Shown here: in pieces, positions 51,380-59,561 of the stretch
Position numbering within the stretch: the stretch's first letter is position 1
How the letters are laid out: each line of letters starts with the position of its first letter
Assembly (NCBI RefSeq): GCF_018403245.1
Contig: NZ_BOSH01000009.1
Coordinates: 1 to 64,000, forward strand
Direction: 5' to 3'
From: Paenibacillus sp. J2TS4
GTDB taxonomy: Bacteria; Bacillota; Bacilli; Paenibacillales; NBRC-103111
Length of the DNA stretch: 64,000 nt
Translations under genes and position numbers: made by a program
Notes under the pieces: generated by a model
What the model was told of the DNA's origin: nothing
Database searches by the model: none
The model's input: only the letters and a program-made list of their open reading frames with translations

Positions 51380-51787
51380 TTGAAAAAGCTTACGACAGGA
51401 ATATGCTGTGGTGTCGTGGCCGTGCTGCTTACAGCCGCCGTATCCTCCAACACTATCCAGGCTACGCTGTTTCCCAGTATGGTAACGATTCATAATGGAA
51501 GTCAAGTAACCGCTATCGATGGGGAGAATGAAATCATTAACTATAATAATAAAGCCTATATTCCCCTGCGAAGCTTTGCAGAAGCGATGGGAGCTGATGT
51601 AAATTACCAGTATGCTTCCGATCAGACCAATGGAAGACACCTGATCGACATTACTCCTAAGCCTCCGCTTCAGTGGGAATTGTCCACCTGGTTAGCCTCC
51701 ACGGCATCCTGCTATGTAACTCCATTCTATATTATCCCTACTATACCGAAGTCGGGAGTGGAGAACATAGACGAGCTGCCGCGGTAG
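51380..51787 (+). CDS. Secreted copper-amine-oxidase-N-like domain protein
   Basis: 135 residues. Signal peptide KKLTTGICCGVVAVLLTAAV, then SSNTIQATLF. A stalk domain of the copper amine oxidase N type (Cu_amine_oxidN1) is visible: NYNNKAYIPLRSFAEAMGADVNYQ, with the typical IPLRSFAEAMGA core. Such domains in Bacillales mediate envelope contacts. TTG 51380 is the start (GGAAGG upstream). A strong terminator follows. Confidence 0.78.
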   Translation: MKKLTTGICCGVVAVLLTAAVSSNTIQATLFPSMVTIHNGSQVTAIDGENEIINYNNKAYIPLRSFAEAMGADVNYQYASDQTNGRHLIDITPKPPLQWELSTWLASTASCYVTPFYIIPTIPKSGVENIDELPR

Positions 51788-51842
51788 GTTGTTCAGTCCG
51801 AATGACCACGCGGCGTGGCGCGATAGATGCCCCTTATTAGTT

Positions 51843-51894
51843 GACCGGCCCTTTCTTACCGGAATTTAACAAGTGCGGTGAGAAAGGGCCGGCT
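51843..51894 (+). terminator. Strong terminator
   Basis: CCGGCCCTTTCTTACCG pairs with CGGTGAGAAAGGGCCGG (one G-T/A-C variation), followed by CTTTTATTG. Ends the 51198-51787 transcript. Confidence 0.85.
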
Positions 51895-51961
51895 TTTATT
51901 GTTTGGAAGCATTTTTGCTAACTATACTTTTCCTATACGAATACGATGAAATTTAAGTATG

Positions 51962-53044
51962 TTAATAAATCGTTTGGCCCGAACGGTTCCATAGGCTGGA
52001 AGCCATCAATTGATCGGCGAAGGTTCTGAACTGCTCGAGATCAATTTGCTGCTCGGAATCGGACAGCGCCTCTGGCGGATTCGGATGGACCTCCACCATC
52101 ACCCCATCGGCCCCGGCGGCCAGAGCAGCCTTGGCGCATGGAAGCAATATATCTTTACGCCCCGTCGAATGACTGACATCGACCAGTACCGGCAAGTGAC
52201 TCTCCTGCTTCAGGATCGGCACGGCGGAAATATCAAGTGTATTGCGCGTCCACTTCTCATAGGTACGAATGCCTCTTTCAATGAGCATTACCTTTCCGTT
52301 GCCGCCAGACACAATGTATTCGGCCGCCATCAGAAATTCCTCCAGCGTCGCGGCCAGCCCTCTTTTTAACAAGACGGGCACTTGCATCTTTCCGGCCTCC
52401 TTAAGCAGCTCGAAATTCTGCATGTTCCGGGCGCCGATCTGCACGATGTCCAGGTAGGGAGCGGCGGCTTCCAAATGAGCGGGCGTGACTACTTCGCTAA
52501 TCGTCAGCAGGCCAAATTCATCGGCCACTTCCTTCATCAGCTTCAGCCCATCGATTCCGAGTCCCTGGAAGTCATAGGGCGAAGTCCGCGGCTTGAAGGC
52601 TCCCCCTCGAATAATTCGCACTCCCTTCTCCCGCAAAGCCTCCGCCGTCTGGCGCATCTGATCATAGGACTCGATCGAACACGGTCCAGCGATCAGCTCG
52701 GTGCTGCCCCCTCCAAGCTCCAAGTCGCCGAAACGAATGACCGTATCTTCCCTCTGGGCTTGGCGGCTTACTCTAGGCACGGGACGAGACGGCTTGGCGG
52801 GCGCTTGAGTCGCCTTGACAATTTCTTGGAGCAGGCGCCGGATCGTGCTTCCATCCAATGAATAACCATCCGGCTCTTTATTCGCCGCTTCGTCCCATAC
52901 CGATTCTACATATCGGATAGACCGAGCGCTGGACTCGGGTGGGAGCTCCTTGAACAAGCGAGATCTTTCGTTCAATAGTCGAATAAGAACATTGTCGATT
53001 TCATTAACTTTTCCCTGAAGGGCATGGAGCTGCTGATTATTCAT
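51962..53044 (-). CDS. aroA: 3-deoxy-7-phosphoheptulonate synthase fused to chorismate mutase
   Basis: 360 residues. N-terminal AroQ-type chorismate mutase (residues about 1-90, LHALQGKVNEIDNVLIRLLNER) and C-terminal DAHP synthase of the KDOPS-like type (AGPCSIESYDQM, GGAFKPRTSPYDFQGLG, QIGARNMQNFELL, VDVSHSTGRKD). Makes DAHP from PEP and erythrose-4-phosphate, first step of the shikimate pathway; the mutase domain usually gives feedback control by chorismate/prephenate, as in Bacillus AroA(G). ATG 53044 follows GGAGAG. A T-box leader lies upstream. Some genomes call it aroF or aroG. Confidence 0.95.
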   Translation of the reverse strand: MNNQQLHALQGKVNEIDNVLIRLLNERSRLFKELPPESSARSIRYVESVWDEAANKEPDGYSLDGSTIRRLLQEIVKATQAPAKPSRPVPRVSRQAQREDTVIRFGDLELGGGSTELIAGPCSIESYDQMRQTAEALREKGVRIIRGGAFKPRTSPYDFQGLGIDGLKLMKEVADEFGLLTISEVVTPAHLEAAAPYLDIVQIGARNMQNFELLKEAGKMQVPVLLKRGLAATLEEFLMAAEYIVSGGNGKVMLIERGIRTYEKWTRNTLDISAVPILKQESHLPVLVDVSHSTGRKDILLPCAKAALAAGADGVMVEVHPNPPEALSDSEQQIDLEQFRTFADQLMASSLWNRSGQTIY

Positions 53045-53117
53045 AGGTGATCTCTCCTTTAATTTTTTTGTTTTTATGAGAAAGCTCTTTATTGGCGATA
53101 ATTGGTCAAGTTAGAAC

Positions 53118-53375
53118 ATCAGATGAAACTAAAAAAGCCGCCTAACTCCGGGACGCGTCGACGTGGTACCACCCGAATTTAGACAGCTTCAATACACAAG
53201 CTTCTCTCTCGATCATGATAACGGTGTGAAACCGGAACTCTCCTATTGGGCATAATGCCGTTCAGAGGTCAGCTTAGGAGTGAACTTCGGCTAACCGTAC
53301 CCCCGGAACGCTCTCAGTCTACCGGCGTTCCGTCCCTGTAGGGACTGTTTCGCTTACTCTCTCCGTCATAGCTAT
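53118..53375 (-). promoter_or_regulatory. T-box riboswitch of aroA
   Basis: On the minus strand the T-box core GGGTGGTACCACG (53174-53162) is present, followed by GCGTCCCGGAG...GGCGGCTTTTTT, a terminator stem with T run. The 5' end shows GGAGAGAGTAAGCGAA, the usual stem I start. Length (about 250 nt) and order fit class I T-boxes that sense uncharged tRNA. In the stem I 3' side GAAGTTCACTCC could present UUC (Phe) as specifier; this is tentative, Tyr or Trp not excluded. Confidence 0.9.
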
Positions 53376-53471
53376 TGGAAAAATGTAAATTTTCACATTA
53401 TTATATGCATGTTTTTCGGAGGTTGCAAATACGTGCTTAACAGCGAACCAGCTTTAAAGCAGCAAAGCTAG

Positions 53472-54452
53472 TCATTGATCCTCTTTCAGGCATTTCCGAG
53501 GGTCTATGTGAACCAGCTGCCATTTCCCCTGCGGATCTTGGCGATACTGGGCGACCAGCACATCGGTATCATTCGTCAGTTGAACAAAAATAAACCGATA
53601 CTCCTTCCCATCCGTCCCGGAAAAATCGATCTGTTTAACGTAGCCTTCCTGCAGGGTAGGCTCTCTCTTCTTTACCAGCTTGCACCAATTCCCATACTCG
53701 ATGTCCACCACGGCCTCGGCCATATGACTCCAACCATGATAGGCAGCGCACAGGAAGTCTTCACCGTGCAGCTCAACATCAGAAATTTCATAACGGTCCC
53801 CGATTTTCTGAATATAAACATAGCCGTAATAATAAGCGAAGGGAGTCAACGGCTTCGAAGAACCTTCAATCGTCTCCAGCTCGATAAAATACCGCTGTTC
53901 CTTCGGTCGATCCGGGTCCGCGGGAACAGGCTTCAGCTTGATGAGATTAATATGGGCGATCTCCTGGAAGGACTGGACATACGCCTTGAATGGCAATCTA
54001 TCCCGGTAAGCCTCTGTCAAAAAATGATACGCAACCGGATAAGGAAGCTTCGCATTTCCTACCGTTCCGCACCCGCCGGTCGTTTCGCACAGATTCTCAG
54101 CCTCTCTAAGAATGCTGAAATAGTTGAGAATCGTGTTGTCGGGAGTGTCCATCAGGGAGGAAGGAAGTTCAATTTCATCGATTTTTTTATTATAATATGC
54201 ATCAAAAAAGGAGGAGGGGACCCTGTCGTTGAGAACAGGCAGCTTGGAGGGGCGAAAATACCGCTCCACCTCATGTTCCGAGCGAATCGAAGCATTAGTT
54301 GGAATGGGTGTAAATTCCAAGCATGCGGATTCTGGGGTTACCTTCGCTCCCATGACGGTTAAATTCGAAGCGTCTTCACTTGGAGTTAGCCAAACGGCCA
54401 AAGCCGCTCCCAGAAGTAACATGAAACCAACGAGCCATTTAATTTGTTTCAT
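53472..54452 (-). CDS. Secreted or membrane-anchored protein of unknown function
   Basis: About 326 residues. N-terminal signal/anchor IKWLVGFMLLLGAALAVWL without lipobox; the rest is soluble and mixed alpha/beta, with five Cys (GGCG, ENLCE, FLCAAYH, NWCKLV, RKCLK) that may form disulphides outside. No family recognised. ATG 54452 with GAGG close by, or TTG 54458. Alone on the minus strand, downstream end next to the T-box of aroA. A 12-bp repeat array lies upstream. Confidence 0.6.
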   Translation of the reverse strand: MKQIKWLVGFMLLLGAALAVWLTPSEDASNLTVMGAKVTPESACLEFTPIPTNASIRSEHEVERYFRPSKLPVLNDRVPSSFFDAYYNKKIDEIELPSSLMDTPDNTILNYFSILREAENLCETTGGCGTVGNAKLPYPVAYHFLTEAYRDRLPFKAYVQSFQEIAHINLIKLKPVPADPDRPKEQRYFIELETIEGSSKPLTPFAYYYGYVYIQKIGDRYEISDVELHGEDFLCAAYHGWSHMAEAVVDIEYGNWCKLVKKREPTLQEGYVKQIDFSGTDGKEYRFIFVQLTNDTDVLVAQYRQDPQGKWQLVHIDPRKCLKEDQ

Positions 54453-54537
54453 CCTCAAAGTCAGAAAAATGATTATCCCCCCTTATTAATATCATTTATG
54501 ATATTAATTTTTCAGTTCGCAAACATTTATATTAATC

Positions 54538-54635
54538 TTGGGTTGGGTTCATTCTTGGGTTCATTCTTGGGTTCGTTCTTGGGTTCGTTCTTGGGTTCGT
54601 TCTTGGGTTCGTTCTTGGGTTCGTTCCTGGATTCG
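54538..54635. repeat. 12-bp tandem repeat array (about 8 units)
   Basis: Unit TTCTTGGGTTCG (with A/G variation at one place), about eight perfect or near-perfect copies. It reads as (LGSF)n in one plus frame and as (SWVR)n in another, but no ribosome site supports a gene. It sits about 80 bases upstream of the secreted-protein gene. Confidence 0.85.
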
Positions 54636-54679
54636 CTACTTGTACCCATTTCATTTATCCTTATTTACTCCATACCCTA

Positions 54680-55510
54680 GGCTTACTTTTCAGGGAAGAA
54701 TAGATTACAAGAGGACTGGCTGTCCCTATGAATATATTCGGACTATACGCTGGAAAGAACCATCCGTGTATCCTTCCCAATGATGTATTATTTATATCAT
54801 TATCGACAATAATAATAATAACGATGATGATGAGCGCAAAGTAATTGACGTGAAATCGTGAAGTGAAGCGTAGTACGTAGTGGAAGCAGCTTAACCCCGA
54901 AGTCAGTGCTCGACTTCCTGTTCACGCTCAAACTGGATTTTATACATGTGAATTTAGTGAGATCAGACGAATATTGTAAATCTAGCCAATCTGTCCATAC
55001 CATCGTTACATGGAATATAGGTGAAGTTTAGAAGTAAACATGGTATGGAATGTAGGTGAAGTATAGGTGAAGCGCGACAGGGCTAATCGTCCAATAGTCC
55101 TGACTGTAAAAGCAATCGCTCAAATCGTAATGCAAAAATGCAGGTAATTTGGCTGTATTCAGCTATTTCTCCCAAATGACGTGCGAAAGTGCATGTCATT
55201 GACCACCTTAATCCAAAAATCGGCCAAAACACTAAATTCAACTGCATATTTGCATGTCATTAGCTGATTTCAGCCGAACTCCCCGCAAAGACCTGTATTT
55301 TTGCAGGTTAATCGCGGGTTTCCCATCTCACGCCTCAAGACCGGTCTATCATCACCTGTCTCCTAGCAATCCACCTCCCGTCTCAAAAATGAGAAAGAAC
55401 CCCCTCCCCGCCACTATACAGCACCATTTTAAGTGTGCTGGAAGACAGAGAAGCGAGGTCCTTAACTTGACCTGCGTATTATTTTATATCACTTCAACGG
55501 TTCAGATCCT
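54680..55510. other. Long intergenic region with repeats
   Basis: No supported gene in about 830 bases. It holds a GAAGTC/GACTTC hairpin (54898-54916), three AGGTGAAG direct repeats with similar flanks (55016-55075) and the TGCA-type hairpins at 55130-55308. Short plus- and minus-strand frames here lack starts with ribosome sites. Confidence 0.5.
55130..55308. repeat. Second cluster of TGCA-centred short palindromes
   Basis: ATGCAAAAATGCAGGT (55130-55145), ATGACGTGC/GCATGTCAT (55176-55199, one G-T pair), AACTGCATATTTGCATGT (55240-55257) and ACCTGTATTTTTGCAGGT (55291-55308). Pattern and spacing (about 50 bases) match the cluster at 33514-33694, 21 kb away. Confidence 0.7.
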
Positions 55511-55526
55511 TTCTGATCGCTCTATA

Positions 55527-56816
55527 TCACTTAGACGCTTCCATATCATGCAGCAACTCGATAATGTAGATGACATTACGAATGATATGATACGGGTCTT
55601 TAACCGGCAGCGCCACGACCTTGTCGATCGGTTCGCCGTTCTGCTTCCGAATTTGAATCCATTCTCCCACTTCCTTATTCGGGTTCGGAAATGTGGAGAA
55701 GGTGTAATCGTGGATTTTCTTATAATCGCATACAAACTGCTCGTCCCCACTGAGCCGATAGCACAGCAGAGTCGTATAGAGCGCCTCGGAATGCGGCCAC
55801 CACAATTTATTGGCCCAATTGTCCCTGATTTGCTTGACCATCGGTTCATTCTCCAGACCCGCCGGCGCCTCGCCAACAGGAGGGCCGCCGCAGCGGTCAA
55901 TGAACAGGAGCAGGCCGCCGTGTTCGCTATCCCACCCCAGCTCGACCATCTTGCGGGTCGTCTGAATCGCTTGGGGAATGTAGGATTCCAGATTCAGCTT
56001 CTGCGCCGCGTGAATGAGGAACCACATGTCTTCAATGACATGGCCGGGATTGCAATACCGTCCCAGCAGCGTATCCTCACGCCGGTTATCCGCTAGAATC
56101 TTTTCATTGAGAACACCCGAATCGTCCCTAAAATGAAGGGTGATTTCATCCATATCCCGCTTCATATTAGCCGCAAGTCTGTCCGTATCGGTATCCTTCA
56201 ACGACACGGAGGCTTCCCACAGCTCCTGGGTTACATTCAGCAGGATCATCGGAATGTTATGCGATTTATATCCTTTGGGCGTAGGATAAGGGGCCATATA
56301 ATACTCGTTACGGTCGATGCGATCCGTCACGGAGTCATATAGCTTTCGTGCAAAAGCAAGAGTTTCGTTGTCCCCCGCTTCTGCTGCATATTTGGCCAAG
56401 CCTGCGATGACAAAGCAGTCGGCAAAGATGCTTGAGTCATACGAGTCGCCCGGGGTATTCACTTTAGGGTTCCCTTGTTTGTCCATGACAAAGGTGCAGT
56501 GCCCATTGTCAAGCAGACAGTGCTTCTTTAAAAATTCAGCCCCATGCCGAGCCAGATTCAGAAATTGCTTCCTCTCCTCCTCGTTGAAAATGTCCGCTGT
56601 CGTAGATGCCAGCTTGGCGTACATCCAGACGAACCTGCCTTGGGACCATGTATATTTATCTTCACTGACGAGCACTTCTCCGGTATTGTCATAGCAATTA
56701 TAATAACCTCCATCTTCCCAATCGACGGAACGAAGCCAGAACGGCAGCAGCGTATTTTGTAAATGATCTGTATAAAAATCTAGTAAGGCCTGTCTATCCA
56801 GTGACTCCATTATCAT
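55527..56816 (-). CDS. AGE-family sugar isomerase/epimerase
   Basis: 429 residues, (alpha/alpha)6 barrel of the N-acylglucosamine 2-epimerase family. Seen: FWLRSVDWEDGGYYNCYD at the start, YTWSQGRFVWMYAKLAS, GHVIEDMWFLIHAA, WDSEHGGLLLF and KLWWPHSEALYTTLL; the conserved His residues (GHVIE, PHSEA) are the expected catalytic bases. Family members interconvert aldose and ketose forms or C2 epimers (mannose isomerase, sulfoquinovose isomerase, GlcNAc epimerase). Its start overlaps the dehydrogenase gene by 23 bases. Substrate not deducible. Confidence 0.9.
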   Translation of the reverse strand: MIMESLDRQALLDFYTDHLQNTLLPFWLRSVDWEDGGYYNCYDNTGEVLVSEDKYTWSQGRFVWMYAKLASTTADIFNEEERKQFLNLARHGAEFLKKHCLLDNGHCTFVMDKQGNPKVNTPGDSYDSSIFADCFVIAGLAKYAAEAGDNETLAFARKLYDSVTDRIDRNEYYMAPYPTPKGYKSHNIPMILLNVTQELWEASVSLKDTDTDRLAANMKRDMDEITLHFRDDSGVLNEKILADNRREDTLLGRYCNPGHVIEDMWFLIHAAQKLNLESYIPQAIQTTRKMVELGWDSEHGGLLLFIDRCGGPPVGEAPAGLENEPMVKQIRDNWANKLWWPHSEALYTTLLCYRLSGDEQFVCDYKKIHDYTFSTFPNPNKEVGEWIQIRKQNGEPIDKVVALPVKDPYHIIRNVIYIIELLHDMEASK

Positions 56817-57699
56817 CGTGTCCCTCTTTTCCTTCCGTGCCTAAATATTCCCTTACGACCCTGGCCATCTCGGAAAGATCCTTGTCGCCGTAACCTTTGA
56901 GGTGTCCGAGACGCAAGAGCGTCAAGCCTCCGTCCAGAATGAAGGAGGGCATCGAATATTCCTCGAACAGCTTCTTCACATAGGTAATATCTTTAAGTGC
57001 CAGGTCGAGAGAAAACGACGGATCGTAGGTTTGGTTAACAATCTTGGAACCGTTGCTCTGATACATCGCGCAGTTCACTCCGCTCTGCCCCATCGTCTCA
57101 AACAGCTTCTGTGTGTCAAAACCGAGCTTTTCGGCCAGCGGAAAAATTTCCGCATAAAGCGCAGTATACATAATGGCCAAATAGTTGTTGGCCAGCTTGG
57201 CGATATTTCCGGCCCCGGGCCCTCCCATGTATTGAACACCTCGGGAAGCGAAGCTGGCGATAATCCCCCGGGTAGCCTCGAATGTCTCTCGATCTCCTCC
57301 GAACGTAACGATAAGCGTCCCTTGCTCGGCATGAATCGGCGTTCCCGTCAGTGAAGCGTCAGCGAAGCGGCCTCCTGCGGCGGTAACCTTGTCATATAAC
57401 TGTCTTGAGGACAGCGGATAGCTCGTGCTTAAATCGATAATAGATTTGCCTTCCACTCCCTGGGCTATAAATTCCAGAACGGTCTCTTCCACTTGAACAG
57501 AGCTTGGCAGCGATAAAAATATAATGTCACACCGGTTCAACAGCTCACCCGGGTCCTGCGCGATAGCAGCGTCAGAGGCAAACAGCTGCACTTGCTCCTT
57601 ATTAATATCATAAACCGTAACGGCGTACTCTTGCAGAATTAAATTTCGACAAATTCCCCGGCCCATTCTTCCCAGTCCGATTATTCCAATCTTATTCAC
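56794..57699 (-). CDS. NAD(P)-dependent beta-hydroxyacid dehydrogenase
   Basis: About 301 residues from GTG 57699, which lies after GAAGGAAGGG; the open frame to 57843 encodes an unlikely extension. Rossmann motif IGIIGLGRMGRGI at the N-terminus, DASLTGTPIHAEQGTLIVTFGGD (substrate motif region), catalytic Lys in GAGNIAKLANN and the C-terminal DLALKDITYVKKL. Family includes 3-hydroxyisobutyrate dehydrogenase, tartronate semialdehyde reductase and sulfolactaldehyde reductase. Overlaps the AGE isomerase start, so both act in one pathway. Confidence 0.9.
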   Translation of the reverse strand: MNKIGIIGLGRMGRGICRNLILQEYAVTVYDINKEQVQLFASDAAIAQDPGELLNRCDIIFLSLPSSVQVEETVLEFIAQGVEGKSIIDLSTSYPLSSRQLYDKVTAAGGRFADASLTGTPIHAEQGTLIVTFGGDRETFEATRGIIASFASRGVQYMGGPGAGNIAKLANNYLAIMYTALYAEIFPLAEKLGFDTQKLFETMGQSGVNCAMYQSNGSKIVNQTYDPSFSLDLALKDITYVKKLFEEYSMPSFILDGGLTLLRLGHLKGYGDKDLSEMARVVREYLGTEGKEGHDDNGVTG

Positions 57700-57880
57700 A
57701 GTCGTAACCCTTCCTTCTAGTTGTATGCAAGGATAAACGGCTATCTCCGTCCTTTGGACAGGCGCGTTTACCGATGAAATATAAGAGCAGGTATAAGGTG
57801 AAAACTTATACTTTCTTAAATTGTGAGAAAAGGGCAATCGCACCCGCTATCAGAGTACGCCGCCCGTTCCCTATATATAT

Positions 57881-58055
57881 GGCACTAAAGAAAGCTTCAT
57901 TCCGTTCCGAAGGAAAGTGCCTCCAAAGCTTCAAACATCTTGTTTTGTATTCCTTCTATATGGATGGGCCTTCGGATGGTTGGAATACAAAGCCAAAACT
58001 CGCCCTGGAAGCATCTTTCTTTCTCCACTTCATGAGCTTTGAAATCTTTAGTGCC
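57881..58055. other. Nested inverted-repeat element with alternative pairings
   Basis: Outer stem GGCACTAAAGA (57881-57891) with TCTTTAGTGCC (58045-58055), extended by AAGCTTCAT / ATGAGCTTT; inner stem TTTGTATTCC (57944-57953) with GGAATACAAA (57982-57991). GGCACT can also pair locally with AGTGCC at 57916-57921, so two folds compete for the same arm. It lies between the binding-protein gene (stop 58066) and the dehydrogenase start. Could be a terminator/processing structure, a small RNA or a miniature mobile element. Confidence 0.6.
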
Positions 58056-58065
58056 GAGTATATAG

Positions 58066-59406
58066 TTACTGGGATTGCTTTTCCTTATCTATCAACTCTT
58101 GAAATTCCTTCTGCGCCTTGTCTACAAAGTTCTGAATATCCTTACCTTCAATAGCCGCGCTAATCGGTTGACTGATAATATCTCTGGCTTCCGCCACGCC
58201 GATCACCTGGGGCCGATCCGACCCGACTCCGATTTTGCTGCTTTCGGTAATCACCTTGACCAGATCAGCCGGCCAATCCTTGGTCGATTCCGGATTATCC
58301 CACACCGATTGTCTGGCTCCGGGATTTCCGGCGGATTGCGTTTTAAGAGTCGTTTCCTTGCTTGTCGCCCATTTAATAAATTCCGCTGCCGCTTCTTTAT
58401 TTTTGGAGAATGGGCTGATCGACAGCCCGCCGGAGCTTACATTAAAGGTTTTGGCCCCTGCCGGTCCGGCCGGGAACATGGCGTAACCTACCTGATCACT
58501 GACCGCGGATTTGGATGGATCCGCAACGTTGATGTAGATCGCATCGGCATCCGTGAACATGGCCACCTTGCCTTGAGCGAAAGCGTTAGCTGCCTCGGGC
58601 CAGTGCATGTTAATCGTCCCTGGCGGGCCGTATTTGTTCAGAATATCGCCGTAAAATTGAAAGGCCTGCATCGCTTCCGGCGTATTCAAAGTAGCCGTGT
58701 CTCCCTCATGAAATTGACCTCCGAAGCTGAAGAGGTAGCTGGAAAATTGCGTGACCGCGACCGACTTTTTCCCGCGGGCAACAAATCCGTACATGCCGTT
58801 AGCCGGATCGTGCAGCTTCTCCGCAGCCGCCATCATCTCGTCGAGCGTAGCAGGCACAGCAATATTGTGCTTCTCAAATAGATCTTTCCGATAATACAGA
58901 ATTTCACGCTCGGTCGTAATCGGGATCCCGATCAGCTTGCCTTCGTAGGTGACCGAATCGAGAGCGGAAGGGATAAAATCATCCAGATCATATTCCCCGT
59001 CCCCTTTGAAATAGCTGTCGAGCGGCTCCACCCAGCCATTTCGGGTGAACAGCTTGGTTTCGTCAAGAGGGCGAATAAACATCACATCGAGAGACGAGGT
59101 TTTAGCCGTCATTTCTACAGCCATCTTATTGCTCGTCTGCTCCTGACTGTACGATTCCACATTGACCTTGATCCCGGTTTGTTCTTCGAATTCCGGAAGC
59201 AGCGTTTTGATCGAATCCAGCCATGGATGAACCGCCATCATGAAACGAATAGTCGTCCCTGCATAAGGCTTGTCCTTATCGACCTGCCCCGCAACTTCGG
59301 GGGCTTTCCCTTGATCCGGACCACTCGCCGAGCCGCAACCGGTTAACATTCCCGCGACCATAACCGAGGCCAGCATTGCGGACAGGGCCTTTGCTTTTCT
59401 CTCCAT
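58066..59406 (-). CDS. Sugar ABC transporter substrate-binding lipoprotein
   Basis: 446 residues, family 1 binding protein of a CUT1 importer. Lipoprotein signal KALSAMLASVMVAGMLTGC with lipobox L-T-G-C. Typical stretches: LLPEFEEQTGIKVNVESYSQEQ, HWPEAANAFAQGKVAMFTDADA and SGGLSISPFSKNKEAAAEFIKWATS. ATG 59406 follows AGGAGGG. Downstream of the two permeases of the same system. Substrate unknown; the neighbouring enzymes suggest an acidic or sulfonated hexose or uronide. Confidence 0.93.
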   Translation of the reverse strand: MERKAKALSAMLASVMVAGMLTGCGSASGPDQGKAPEVAGQVDKDKPYAGTTIRFMMAVHPWLDSIKTLLPEFEEQTGIKVNVESYSQEQTSNKMAVEMTAKTSSLDVMFIRPLDETKLFTRNGWVEPLDSYFKGDGEYDLDDFIPSALDSVTYEGKLIGIPITTEREILYYRKDLFEKHNIAVPATLDEMMAAAEKLHDPANGMYGFVARGKKSVAVTQFSSYLFSFGGQFHEGDTATLNTPEAMQAFQFYGDILNKYGPPGTINMHWPEAANAFAQGKVAMFTDADAIYINVADPSKSAVSDQVGYAMFPAGPAGAKTFNVSSGGLSISPFSKNKEAAAEFIKWATSKETTLKTQSAGNPGARQSVWDNPESTKDWPADLVKVITESSKIGVGSDRPQVIGVAEARDIISQPISAAIEGKDIQNFVDKAQKEFQELIDKEKQSQ

Positions 59407-59561
59407 ACTTTAACCCTCCTGAATCTTTGTACTTAATTATTATGAACCCCGTTGTAAGTTGTCATGTCTGACCGGATGCTTTCATCTGAATCGCTCCATA
59501 TCCGGAAGCGATCCCGCTTTTTCACCACCCCCTTCCAACAAGTTCAAAGCTCCTTCCTGCC

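Noticed and set aside
54800..55003. 67-codon minus-strand frame
   Set aside because: Odd composition (HHHRYYYYC), no ribosome site, and no similarity that I recognise.
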